Source: Epiperipatus broadwayi
Taxonomy: Eukaryota > Onychophora > Udeonychophora > Euonychophora > Peripatidae
Reading direction: 5' to 3'
Length of the DNA: 64,000 nucleotides
Assembly: GCA_028023455.1 (NCBI GenBank)
Contig: JAQFVV010006306.1
Location: forward strand, 1,517,001-1,581,000
Shown here: positions 45,365 through 58,200 of the stretch, piece by piece
Layout of the letters: each line of letters starts with the position of its first letter
Position numbering within the stretch: position 1 is the stretch's first letter
Translations under genes and position numbers: made by a program
The notes under the pieces: model-generated
Database searches by the model: none
Told to the model about the DNA's origin: nothing
Seen by the model: only the letters and a program-made list of their open reading frames with translations

Positions 45365-45616
45365 AAATTCATTGAAAACAGTCAACACTCAGACAATATT
45401 ATAATCACCAATCTCAATCTGTTACCAAGACAACTTCCTTTTAATAATAAAGATGGAAATCCATCTTTATTTATGTCTATATAAACATATTAATCCATAA
45501 ATAAAGGTGGATTTCCACCTTTATTATTAAAAGGAGGTTGCCTTGACAACAGATTGAGATTGTTGATTATTATTGATATTGGTATTGTGTAAGATTTGAT
45601 TGTTTTCAATGAATTT
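45365..45616. repeat. Foldback element (252 bp)
   Basis: AAATTCATTGAAAACA is mirrored by TGTTTTCAATGAATTT. The arms contain CAATCTCAATCTGTTACC and AAGATGGAAATCCATCTTT, so each arm also holds an inner hairpin. A related piece with GCCTTGACAACAG lies at 55902-55990. Confidence 0.82.
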
Positions 45617-45895
45617 ATATATATATAATAACATAAATAAACAATTGAACTCATATATACATGTACATTAAGATGATTTGATATTTAATTCATTGTTCAT
45701 CCTTTGGATCAGTTTATTTCATAGGATATTTTATTATGTTTCAAATTAAATTTCACCTACAAAATAATCATAAGTATTTGTTTTTGTTTTATTGTTTATT
45801 CTGATTATTTTTGATAAATTAATTTTTTAAGTAGATTCTGATATCATTTTCGCAACCGTTGTCATCCATTTATGAATCAAGTTGGAAGAGTTATT

Positions 45896-46027
45896 TATGA
45901 ATGGTATTTTTTTTTAAGTGTCATAGCATCGGCCGGGACGCGAACCCGCAACCCGGGCAAATGCCTGCAAGTGCAAGGCAGTCGCACTGACCTCTCAACC
46001 ACCAATGCAAGACTATGAATGGCATTT
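45896..46027 (-). mobile_element. S1 SINE with 14-bp target duplication
   Basis: TATGAATGGTATTT (45896-45909) and TATGAATGGCATTT (46014-46027) flank it. On the minus strand: GGTGGTTGAGAGGTCAGTGC, GGGTTCGCGTCCC (B box), CGATGCTATGACACTT and poly(A). Confidence 0.9.
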
Positions 46028-46162
46028 GAATTAAAATTTTATTTAGCTTGTATTGCAAAGAAAAGATCAAATATATTTCTTATTTTAAAATAGCATTATC
46101 CAGAGATATAATGAAAAATCCATTTTTTTTTTAGAACTTAATTTTTCTTTTGCAAACATTTA

Positions 46163-46544
46163 ACTCATTATTTATTTATAAATATTTAAAAACCAGGCAC
46201 TCTTCACAAATAATATTGGTATCAGTATTGTTCATCATCAGAATTTTCAATGATATGGATGGCTGAAAAGTTGGACGTTGGAGTAGATTGAAGCCTGACC
46301 ATTGAAGTATAAAGATTTGCTATCTTAATATAAACTGAGCACTGATTATATATATATGTGTGTGGGAGATGATAATCTGGACTAACTGGTGAGTGCTGGT
46401 TTAGCATGAAATACATTTATTGGTGATTATTTATCTTTTCTACATGTGTGTGATCATGTGTATCAGTTGTATGACAAAGTGTGGATAGTTGAAGGGTGCT
46501 TGAAAATCTGAGTTTAAATCCCCTATACTCATTATTTATTTATA
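46163..46544 (+). mobile_element. RZ2 element with 18-bp target duplication
   Basis: ACTCATTATTTATTTATA is present at 46163-46180 and 46527-46544 without mismatch. The 346-bp element starts with an inverted piece (AAAAACCAGGCACTCTTCAC), then body CTGAAAAGTTGGACG, the hammerhead-like region, and a tRNA-like end: TGGATAGTTGAAGG (A-box-like) and GAGTTTAAATCCCC (B-box-like). It defines the ends of RZ2. Confidence 0.9.
46370..46424 (+). ncRNA. Hammerhead-like motif in RZ2, one core change
   Basis: CUGGUGA (46385-46391, A6 changed to G), stem II GUGCU/AGCAU, GAAA (46408-46411), UACAUUUA and UUGG. Outer stem I AUAAUC/GAUUAU is kept. Confidence 0.6.
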
Positions 46545-47479
46545 TAAAATCCCTATTTTGTCTTATTTGAATATATGTTTGTCTGTACCACTGACGTGTC
46601 AAATTCACAATTGAAAAAATCAAAAAAAAAAATCCTTAAATTTGTTTTTATAAATAAACGACTATACTTAACTAACCATAATTTATATTATGAGCATTTT
46701 ATGCAAATGAAGTAATTCCATTATTTATAATTAATAATCCATAATTTTTATGATGAAGCATATTTTATGTGTAGAAAGTAATTCTGCCATTAATATAATT
46801 TTTTTGTGAAGCATTTTATGCAAAGAAAGTAATTTCTTCCTTATATTTAAGAGACTTAATTTGATTACAAGCATTTTATTTAAAGTAATTCTGTAAAGCA
46901 AATAAAAAAAATTGTTAAAGCAACCAATTAAAAAAACTCGTACAAAAACAATAGCCTTTCCATAGGTAGGGTACAAATAAAACTTCTTTACATTAATTTT
47001 TCTAAAAAAAGTTAAAGAAACCATTTAAAAAATGGCCACCTTTTCATAACCTGGATATAAACTTGTATCGTATTTATTACATAAAGGAAATGCGATGTTT
47101 ATTAATTCATCATAGTCAATATTGTTTTATTTATTATTTTTGTCAATATTTTTGAAAAAGTTATTAGATTAATTATGCAACAATATAACTTTATATAACA
47201 ATAAACAAATAATCTCATAGTCTGGATTCTTAAAACAATTTAAAAATTGATAAAATTATTATAATATTAATATATTCTATTTAGAAACTTAAACAAAAGT
47301 GACTTAAATAGAAAGCTACACTAGAATGGAATGATTAAAATGAATAAACTAAGTCATTTGACTCAATAGACTTAATATGATTTGGATAATATAATCAATT
47401 AAATCAATCAAATAATAGAATGGATAATATTGATCAATTGGTTCAATCGTCATAAGAGAATCACCTTGACATATGCACT
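46545..47479. other. AT-rich DNA, nothing recognised
   Basis: Minus-strand frames are Lys/Ile-rich low complexity. GCATTTTATGCAAA-like words repeat loosely near 46692, 46812 and 46871. Confidence 0.4.
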
Positions 47480-47720
47480 ATAAGAATTTATAAAGTTGGG
47501 GAATACTCTCATTTTCTAAACACAAAATAAAGTCTTTGAAAAGATAAGAATAAATCCACCTTATCTTTTTTACCTAAATTTATATATATAGGCCAATCTA
47601 AAGCATTTAGAATTGAATGTGTGAACGTCTTACTCAATTACTTTTAATTTCATTCACTATATATTAATAAATGACATTTGCAAAATGTCAGTATTAGATG
47701 TAATATTAAATATATATACA
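47480..47720 (+). repeat. AR330-related unit, divergent subfamily
   Basis: Shares GAATACTCTCATTTT, the hairpin AAAAGATAAG (47539-47548) with CTTATCTTTT (47560-47569), the loop AATAAATCCAC, and ACCTAAATTTATATATATAG then CAATCTAAAG with arrays A and B. The stem sequence differs but pairs fully. Confidence 0.7.
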
Positions 47721-48629
47721 TGATGATCCAAAAATAACTGTAATTTTGTAATACAGGTGATGCAAATTGAAGCTTTAAAAAGTATAGTCTACTTAATGCA
47801 ATGCACCAGTCTAAATGTGTTTGTCACTTTTCAAAGTAGTCTAAAAACACTTGCAAAGTGATACACCTTTACACCTCTGTTATTTTTTTCTCCCAGTTCT
47901 AAATCTACAATTAAAAAAGAAATTTGAGAGATTAAAAAAATCTCACAAAGTGAGAGCGAGTGAATATGGCTGATACATAAGCTGAGTCTTGTTAAATTTA
48001 ATTTTAAAATGTTTCACATTCAAGGCTTTGAGAGATGACCCTTTGTTGGGGTGGAGCTTGCACTTTTTTTTGGCACAAAACAGGATGTTTACATTTTATC
48101 ACATCACATAAATGTTTCGGAAGTTGCAGATAAAATGTCTGACCATTATGAACTAAATCTGAGAAAAAAAATGATGTTTGCATAAAAAAAAAATCAGCAT
48201 TGTTTTGATTTTAGACTTCACTTGCAATGCTTTTTAGGGATATAATAAATTTAACATTTCAATTAAACCACTCATAAACTTGCATTTTTATTAGGTCAGT
48301 TTGCTTACAATATCTTTTAAGCATTACAATTTTTTTCTTGTCATTTTCTGTAAATAAAAATATAATTTCACATTGTCAAACTTTTCAGCCATTATATAAA
48401 AAATTGACAAAAATGCAAAATGTATTTTACAAAAAAATGTGCCACATGGTCTCATGATTATATATGCAATGTCATTTGCAGGTTGATGCAGAAGGGTTCC
48501 TGCAAGATGTATATAACAGCAGAATTATATAATACAACAGGCTTGCAAACCAAAAAAAATTCTAACACTTTTACAATTTACTGCACATGAGTATTAGTGT
48601 TTGATTAAGATCTTCATGCTCTCAATTTT
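47721..48629. other. AT-rich DNA, nothing recognised
   Basis: No gene or repeat family recognised. Confidence 0.45.
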
Positions 48630-48885
48630 AAATGCTTTAGATTGGCATATTGCTAGAAGAGATGATAGTAGATGGATAATTGAAATCTTAAACTGGGTTC
48701 CAAGAGATTGTAAAAGACCCAAAAAGAGACCACACATGAAATGGATGGATGAAATAAAAAAGTGTGCAGGGGTGATGTGGAGAAGAGAGCTAAAGATCGG
48801 AGATGGATTGAACTTGGAGAGACCTTCATCCTGTAGTGGATTGATAATGGTTGATGATATAGTTAAGCCACAGCACTAGATAAAT
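48630..48885 (+). pseudogene. LINE 3' end, second copy
   Basis: Same C-terminal protein segment as 33370-33620: WIIEILNWVPRDCKRPKKRP, HMKWMDEIKKCAGVMWRREL, then a frameshift before GDGLNLERPSS. Upstream HIARRDDSRW extends the match. Confidence 0.75.
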
Positions 48886-48943
48886 AATTAGTTTTATATA
48901 TATATAGATAAATAATTAGTTTTATATATATATATATATATTG
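48886..48943 (+). repeat. Short tandem duplication with TA run
   Basis: ATAAATAATTAGTTTTATAT is present twice (48880-48899 and 48906-48925), each followed by TA repeats. Confidence 0.8.
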
Positions 48944-49782
<839 letters not shown>

Positions 49783-52287
49783 TGTCATTTAATTCTGAAA
49801 ATCAAAATCATTTTTTTTTTTGTAAAGATTTTTTTTTGAATATGTAATTAGCAGACTTAGCAAGATGCGTGGGAGTGAAAAAAAAAAAGGCAAATAAACT
49901 GTTGTTAAAGAGAGAGCTTGTAACAAAGATCTCCAGGGAGTGTAAAATTGGCTTTGTAAGGAATTGGAGCCAAAAAACAGTGGCTTATATATTTTTTTTT
50001 TGGTAAAACTAAAAAGCCAGTTGCTGAAATCAAATTTTAAGAAATATATTATGGAAGGAGTTGATTTCACAATGCAGACCTAAATTTTAACGAGGTACTC
50101 AATTCACTTATTTCCTCTTCTATTTCAAACATTTTAAACTAATCTCTTCATAATTATTGCTCTTATATAATGTATGTTAATAATGACCAGTCTACATTAT
50201 TTCATTTAATTGCTATTTTAAACAAGGATGATTTACATAACTATTATTGTTTTATTATTAAGCAACATGTTGTTTATATATATATATGGGAACGCATGCA
50301 GAACTATCTATAGAATATATTTTTATTCTCACCATTTTTCGTGCACGAAGATTACATAGATTTGAGGATATGTCCATCTTGATAGAGCATACCATGTTTA
50401 AATTCTTCATAATTAGATAACAGTATTCATTTATTGGATATATATATCTGGAGCTAATATGTATTTATGAATTAAGAAATAAAATGTAAACTACTTCTGT
50501 TTAAATTGGATTTGAAGGACAAAAGAAAAATGCTGGTAATTTTTTGGTTCTCTTCAATAAGGACGGAATAGCAAACAAAGCATTATTAATCACGTAATTA
50601 CTAAAGACAATTTAAAGTGTAGATTGCTATTCAAAATAATAAGGACAATTGTGTATTTAATCCAGAACGGCACGAAAATATCGTATATTTTCAGTATGAT
50701 AAAGGAGAAGTTAACTGCTTGTGTGATTTGGTGTCTCAAATGGATATGTTATGAACACTGAAAGGTGCTGAACATATTTAAGTTATGCTTATATTTTTTT
50801 TCTAAGTTATACTGCAGAAGTGCATTTAGTTTAAATTCGGTTTGGAATGTGTCCTATACTGTTTATTCTAAACCGGAGCGAAGCTTTGCAAATGAACTTT
50901 TTATTCAAATTACAAAACTAATAACTTTTGTGTTTTTTTTTTTTTTTATTGCTTAACTCATATATAATGTATATGATGGATAGAGAAGCGTTAATATTAT
51001 TATGTTTATTTTATAATATATGTTATTTTGACTTTCAAGACCGTCTCCGGAAAACGTACAACTCAAAGGAGTAGTACGTCGGTAAAAAAAAAAATTGATT
51101 GTGTTCAAATAGGTCTTATTATTTTCCTTATGAGGATGAAGGAAATATTTTTAATAATATATTATTAGAGAGGTTTACATTTATTTTGCATGTGTTATTA
51201 TCTTAAAGTGAGAATTATTATTATTATTATTTTGTTTTGAATCAACGAACGAACGTATAATAAAAATAGTTTGTTAAATATAAAAGAAAGTTCGTTCATA
51301 ATAATTAGAAGCATTAAATCTTAAAAGTAATCTAAAGTTTATTAAATTAAAAAAGTTATACCTTAATGCAATATTTAATTATCATATTACCTGCTTAGTG
51401 TGTAATTTAGGGTTGATATTATATATACTTTTGTTCACGAGTGTGTGTTTGTTTTGCACAATTGTAATATTTGTGTGATAGAGTATAATTTGTGAATATT
51501 TTATGCATAAATTCGTACACTGTCGTATTTTCTGAGTTGAACAGATTGATATATTATCTGTAGGTATTTGTCTGCTAGCATGTGTTTATAAGGTTCAATA
51601 TTTTAGAAGCTATGATAATAGAAAGAAATCTGACTGCGTTGTAATATTTATAGGGATAAAAGATCTTGCTCATTTGATATATGTTAATAATTTCCATGAG
51701 TAGAGCCTAGTTTATTTTATATGCGTATGATTAATGATATTTTTGAAGTGATGTTCTTAGGGCCCTGGTGATGTGGAATTAAAAATCCACACCAAATAAT
51801 GTATTTAGAAGTAAAGGAGTTATTGTTAAAAGATGATTAAATGATGCTTAGGAAGTTATGTGACGTTTTTCTTGGATTCTTGGTGTTGAGTAGATGTTCT
51901 CCACCAAAGGTATATGTGGAATTAAATGAATTCTGGTAGAAGTGTTCAATAAATGTTTATCTGCTCCTCATGTATATTCCCTTTATAATGTGTTGTATGT
52001 AAAATCATAAAAATATAGCTTTGTGTTAATTAAAAAGTGGTTAGATAAATTGTTAGATTAATTCAGGATGTAGTAGTACTAGTGTCATATTATTGAGGAT
52101 TTACGACATTGTTCGAAATAAAATAATTATATGATATTTTCTTAATGAAGGGAGAGTTTATAGAAAAGATTGTTTTATAATATTGCTGCTTGAACGTACA
52201 CACACACACGTAATATAAATAATATCGCGAATATAAGGTATAGAATTATTAAAATTAAAAATGAGAAATAAATGCTTTGAAATATAC
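49783..52287. other. AT-rich DNA, nothing recognised
   Basis: Contains small TA and ATT runs (51217-51230) and AT-rich single-strand biased text. The 93-codon minus frame at 49789 is Phe/Ser/Leu-rich low complexity and not credible as a gene. Confidence 0.45.
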
Positions 52288-53521
52288 TACATTCATTTAA
52301 GCATTTATTTTATAACGTCTTGCGTGCGATTATAATTACGATAGAATGACAGCCTGTTAAGCTAATTGCGCAGACGCTGTGAGAATGTTATTAATAAATG
52401 AATACCTTCGAACAACCACATGATATAGTATTTGTATAAGAGTAAAAAGGAATCCTCTTACTCTTATGACTCAAATGTTTATATATGAGCAAATCTAAAG
52501 TAGTTGTAACGAAGGCGTGACTACATAATAGTCACTTTAAATTACTATATATAATGTCATGAATGACGCCGATGAAATTTTCTAGAATTTACTGAACGCC
52601 ACTCTAAACGAAATTAAATCATATACATGAATAAGCATTTATTTTATAACGTCTTGCATGCGATTATAATTACGATAGAATGACAGCCTGTTAAGCTAAT
52701 TGCGCAGACGCTGTGAGAATGTTATTAATAAATGAATACCTTTGAACAACCACATGATATAGTATTTGTATAAGAGTAAAAAGGAATCCTCTTACTCTTA
52801 TGACTCAAATGTTTATATATGAGCAAATCTAAAGTAGTTGTAACGAAGGCGTGACTACATAATAGTCACTTTAAATTACTATATATAATGTCTGTATGAA
52901 TGACGCCGATGAAATTTTCTAGAATTTACTGAATGCCACTCTAAACGAAACTAAATCATATACATGAATAAGCATTTATTTTATAACGTCTTGCGTGCGA
53001 TTATAATTACGATAGAATGACAGCCTGTTAAGCTAATTGCACAGACGCTGTGAGAATGTTATTAATAAATACAAATACTATATCATGTGGTTGTTCGAAG
53101 GTATTCATTTATTAATAACATTCTCACAGCGTCTGCGCAATTAGCTTAACAGGCTGTCATTCTATCGTAATTATAATCGCACGCAAGACGTTATAAAATA
53201 AATGCTTATTCATGTATATGATTTAGTTTCGTTTAGAGTGGCGTTCAGTAAATTCTAGAAAATTTCATCGGCGTCATTCATACAGACATTATATATAGTA
53301 ATTTAAAGTGACTATTATGTAGTCACGCCTTCGTTACAACTACTTTAGATTTGCTCATATATAAACATTTGAGTCGTAAGAGTAAGAGGATTCCTTTTTA
53401 CTCTTATACAAATACTATATCATGTGGTTGTTCGAAGGTATTCATTTATTAATAACATTCTCACAGCGTCTGCGCAATTAGCTTAACAGGCTGTCATTCT
53501 ATCGTAATTACATTCATTTAA
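52288..53521. repeat. AR330 array B: tandem plus inverted copies with 13-bp target duplication
   Basis: TACATTCATTTAA at 52288-52300 and 53509-53521 encloses the array. Direct units start at 52299, 52633 and 52970 (period 334-337). The third stops near 53068 and the rest is inverted, covering more than one unit. The hairpin is TAAGAGTAA (52437-52445) with TTACTCTTA (52458-52466). The sequence is a distinct subfamily from array A, but the order of conserved words is the same. No coding. Confidence 0.9.
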
Positions 53522-54870
53522 TAAAAGTACAAAACATTAAGATTAAAACAGGAAATAAATATTTAAAATACAGTGTATTTATTTAAATAAAAGTTAATCA
53601 ATCATCAAATCATCAGAATAAACATGATTTTGCTATGTATGAAAGGTATACGGAATTGGAATGATTATTTAGGCAATTAGAGGAAGTTGCTTTGCTAAAA
53701 GCCAAATATAAGTGATTCGATTTATTTTATCAATCAACAGTAATATCCTCTCGAAAGTATCTATATTTTTTTTTGTGTGCTAATATGTCATTTATTTATT
53801 GTCTTATGGATGAAACACATAAGCAAAGTATGTATTCAAAGTCGGGATATTTGAGTTTATTATTAATTTGTTTAGATGGTAGGGATAATCCCAAACTGAT
53901 ACTAAAAATTTATTTAATAATTTAAAAGTCTGCAAAACAAAAAGACTTATTTGTAAATATTATGTTAGACCAAATTTATTTTGTTTATTGTAATAAATGA
54001 TTTGTTTAATTATTTAAATTTTAAACAACTGTGTCGTGAGTTATTCTTATGTACATTCGTATTTCCATTTCCACATCTCCACATTGTATAAATCTATTAT
54101 AAAACAGATATACTATTTTAAAGTTATCATATTAAATTTGCTAGTGTCTGACAATATTGTATTTCTTAATCCAAACATTATAAAGAGTATTTGCCACTTG
54201 ATAAACGTATTAGAGAGGTTGCCAAGTCATTATATTTGTTAGATGATGATATGAGATTAAAATACCCTATCTCTGTCGTTATCTTATTATTGAAACACAG
54301 TAAAATATTCTAGTCAATTAGTTTCATTATATTTTTCTCATACTTTAGAATTATAACTTATGGGCCAATGTAGTTTATTAATTCAACTGTGTTTGTTAAA
54401 TTCCCTGAGATCTTATTATTTATTTCTTGATTGGCATTAAAGTAGATGTTTAAATTATGATATGCTAAGTAATAGAATTGTTTACGAATATAATTATAGC
54501 AAGCTGATATAGGTTATACTTGGATGAAGGAAGAAATTAAGTTTAAAGTATATTTTAATAGACTGTATCAAATAAACATTATGATTCTTTATAATACAAT
54601 TAATTAACAAAGGAATTTACATTATATTGAATGTTTTATAATATTTCTTCTTTTATTCATTTATTATTATGTATCTTATGAACTGCCTATAGCCTCCCAC
54701 TGAGCTGAGCTGAACATAAACTTAAATATAGAGTCTCAGTAATAATTTTATATTATATATTTTATTATATTGTTCTATTCATTAATAGAACTGGCACCTG
54801 GGCATTTCGTTCATGTAATATATATGAGCGGTGTTGGGAGAGTAGGTTATAATATATATATATATATAAA
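53522..54870. other. AT-rich DNA, nothing recognised
   Basis: No gene or repeat family recognised. Confidence 0.45.
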
Positions 54871-55010
54871 TTAGTTTAATGTTTCAGAAATATTACCAAA
54901 ATCACTTTTTTCTTTATTTTGCTGTAATATCTTATATAAATACAATTTATCCAAACCACTTTGAACACTTTTTAGCAAAACCCTTTATTTGTGCATATAT
55001 GCATACACCT

Positions 55011-55042
55011 ACATTTCGACTGTCCTGCAGTCTTCTTCAGAG
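55011..55042 (-). ncRNA. Penelope-tail hammerhead-like motif, minus copy
   Basis: CUGAAGA (55040-55034), extra A, GACUG/CAGUC stem II with loop CAGGA, GAAA (55017-55014) followed by UGUAGGUGUA. C15.2 is U here. Confidence 0.55.
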
Positions 55043-55192
55043 TTATGACATAATGAACAAAATAAAATTATTTATTTCAGTTTTATTCGTTTTTTTCTAT
55101 ATTTTATGTTGTTTTTAGTTTTTTATTGTTTACATTTTTTATGGTATTATTTATATAGTTATGTATTTTATTTTGTTCATTATATCATAGTT

Positions 55193-55229
55193 CTGAAGAA
55201 GACTGCAGGACAGTCGAAACATAAGTGTA
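55193..55229 (+). ncRNA. Penelope-tail hammerhead-like motif, plus copy
   Basis: CUGAAGA 55193-55199 (fits C3-A9 with A at position 7), an unpaired A at 55200, stem II GACUG/CAGUC (55201-55205, 55211-55215), GAAAC 55216-55220, stem III ACA/UGU around UAAG, A17 at 55229. The extra A is unusual for the hammerhead and recurs in each tail. Activity unknown. Confidence 0.6.
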
Positions 55230-55288
55230 TGTATATATGTACAAATAAAGGGTTTGAAGTGGTTTGGATAAATTGTATTTAGTTTAAT

Positions 55289-58200
55289 ATTTATTTAACT
55301 TATTCACATTATCTTTAAAATTAGTACTTGATATATGCCTTCTTTGAAAGAATTAAAGATCAAATCTCAGATGTCATTTAAATTCTGTTTTTTATGATAC
55401 TTTTTTTAAAAAGAACTCGTTAATTTATCAAATAAGTTATTAATCTTATTAAAAATATTGTTTATATTTTCAAATGCATGTTTTTATTAACTTAACACCG
55501 TCTTTCAGAAACACTAAACATATTTGGATATATCTCTTTGATGTTAATAAATGATATAATTTGACACGATAAGAATAACCGTTATAAAATTTGAAATTGG
55601 GGTGTTTGAATAATATTTGAATAATATAACATTTAAATTAATTGTTGCAATTTAAAAATAAATAAATCATAAACTATTCTGAGTTAAATTTTTTATATTC
55701 TTTTTCTAAGCTTAGTTAATTGAGTTGACTCTATACTAATTAAATTTTAATTATTATTTTTTTTTTGTCATGAATTTTGTGCAATTTTGAAGTTGTTGCT
55801 GTTTTGAAGTGCTGTTAGAAGCAGGCAGGGTTCATAACTATTTCAACATATATATATATGTGTGTATGTAATACATGTATATAAGTGTAATAGTGTAATA
55901 ATGTTGTCAAGGAAGATTGCCTTGACAACAGTTTAAGATTGTTGATTGTTATGTATATTGGGATTATCTAAATGCTGACTGATTATTAATGGTTATATAT
56001 ATTAAATGACATATAAATTATAAAAATTGAAATGAATTATAATTCCTATCTATCTATAATACATGTTTGCTTGATATCTATCAAGAGTATCACATTCAGT
56101 AATTGAGTATATATCATTTGCCTCATTTAAAAATAAAGCAGATGTAAACTCTGCATAATATAAATAAAATTCCATTCTATTTTTATTTATGATCAATGAT
56201 GATAATGTTTAGCACAATTGATGAAGGGAATTTCAACCCAAAGTGATCCAATTGTTATAAAATTCAATTCAAAGTTTATCATAATAACATATATTTTAGT
56301 TAAACAATAATAGCATAGAGAGCGCTTAAATAACCTCAATAATGGAAACACTAATAATGATATTAATTTATTTGAATTTCATATATATATATTGTACCTA
56401 ACTGAAGTTTCACTTAGTTCCAATAAGTGCCCAAGGTTATCTTAGCTTAACCTTTTGGTTAAAATTTCAGATTTTTAAAAAAATAATAATGATAAAAATG
56501 GAAATTAACTTAGTTATTGACTAAAATAGGATAATCTTGTATTGATTGTAATAATTATTGTATATTATGGAATTATGTCTAAATGTTTCAATAATCTTAT
56601 ATAGTATATATACTAGTTGGTTTGATAAGGGATGCTAGATAATAATTTGAATTAAAAGAAATATCAGAAATAGTTGGGAATTGATAAATAGTATTAAATG
56701 TATTTTTAAATAACTACTGTATAATTCATTTTAATGTCTAAATTATAATAATTAGATATTGGAAATAAATATTTTAAATAATATTCAGTAATAAATTTAA
56801 AAATAATCTGTAAATTATTTTTTTAAAATGGTATAATAATATTTATCAGATATAAGTTAATGTAGCATTCCACTTACAAAATTATTTTGAATTAAATATT
56901 CATTAACATTTTATTGTTGTAGTTTTAAAAATAACTTTTAAACAATTAATGTGTGTTCATATCACCCGTATGTGAGAATATATTTCTGTGCATGCAAGAA
57001 TGATATGTAAACATAAAAATAAAAAAATGATTTAATTCCAATATTGATTAAAAAAAATAAAACAAATGAATGAGTAGAATTATTAGAATGAAATATTATC
57101 ATTTAAAAAAAAAGTTGCATAATATTTGTTAACAATGAAATTTTGACTTTGCAGCTGGGAGTCACGTGGTATGGGAAAATTATATTGATTATGTCAGTAG
57201 GTTGATTCCACAGCTGGTCTGTCAGAATATTAAAATTTAATAAAAATAATTTTTATTGTTTTTCACATGAATTATGGGGGTATTAAAGATTATAATATAA
57301 AACAGGGATCCAGGTGTCATTCAGGGGCTGATCTGATTTTTAATTCTACAAGTAGTTGAATCCTAGAATTTCTATAATAAAAAGTTATAATTTTATAAAA
57401 CTATTATTTTAAAAGTAAAAGTATGATTTTTAAAATAACTATATAAAATTGTCTTGTAGAAATGAAGTGCTGAATTTTAAAAGGTAATCTGTTTTCTGAT
57501 AATTAAATTACAATTGAAACATTAAAATTACAGTAAAATGTTTGAAGAAAATGCAGTGTCTCATATTTCATCTACTTTTGATCTATTCATTTTTCTTTAT
57601 TTAGAAGTAAAACTTAAATCATTAAGTATTGTTATGGCTAAAGAATTTATTGCACTAAACTATAGTATATCTCTTATTAAATTAAAGATACATGTGAAGA
57701 AGAAATTAAAAAAAAAACATTCTAAATTTTAAAATATTCTAAAATGAAAATGCATCAGCGTCTTTATAAATTAAAATTGATGTTAACTTTAATACTGACA
57801 TGATATATATATGTAAATATGCTCTTAATAGAATAATGTTTATGAGGAAAATATGTATTTTAAAATACTAATTCTCATTTATGCCAGTAGTATGAAAAGA
57901 ATTTGTTTGGAAGTAAAACTTTAAAAGAATTTAAAAATAGTATTAATGAACTTGTCTCTGTCAAATACATAATGTTTTGTTATAGTTGCCAGTACTTATA
58001 AGTAACTTTATGACCATTGATCTTAGCTCATAAACCGAGGAATGTCTTTAATTATAAAAGAAATCTACTCTTATGTTTAAAAAAATAAATAAAAGGAAAT
58101 TTGTTTAAAAAAAAAAGAAATACATTTTGAAATATTAAGAAATGTTTTTTTTTTAAAAAAGAGCTCTATTTTAAAAAAATGATTTATCTAAAGAAGAACA

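Larger units (their letters stand above)
54871..55288. mobile_element. Inverted pair of Penelope-like tails
   Basis: TTAGTTTAAT at 54871-54880 and 55279-55288 may be a 10-bp target duplication. Between them, two copies of the Penelope tail face each other: minus at 54945-55045 and plus at 55185-55275. Both contain ATACAATTTATCCAAACCAC or its complement. The spacer of about 140 bases is AT-rich. Confidence 0.75.

Noticed and set aside
49789-50070. 93-codon Phe/Leu-rich protein
   Set aside because: Low-complexity frame in AT-rich DNA beside the microsatellite, without motifs.
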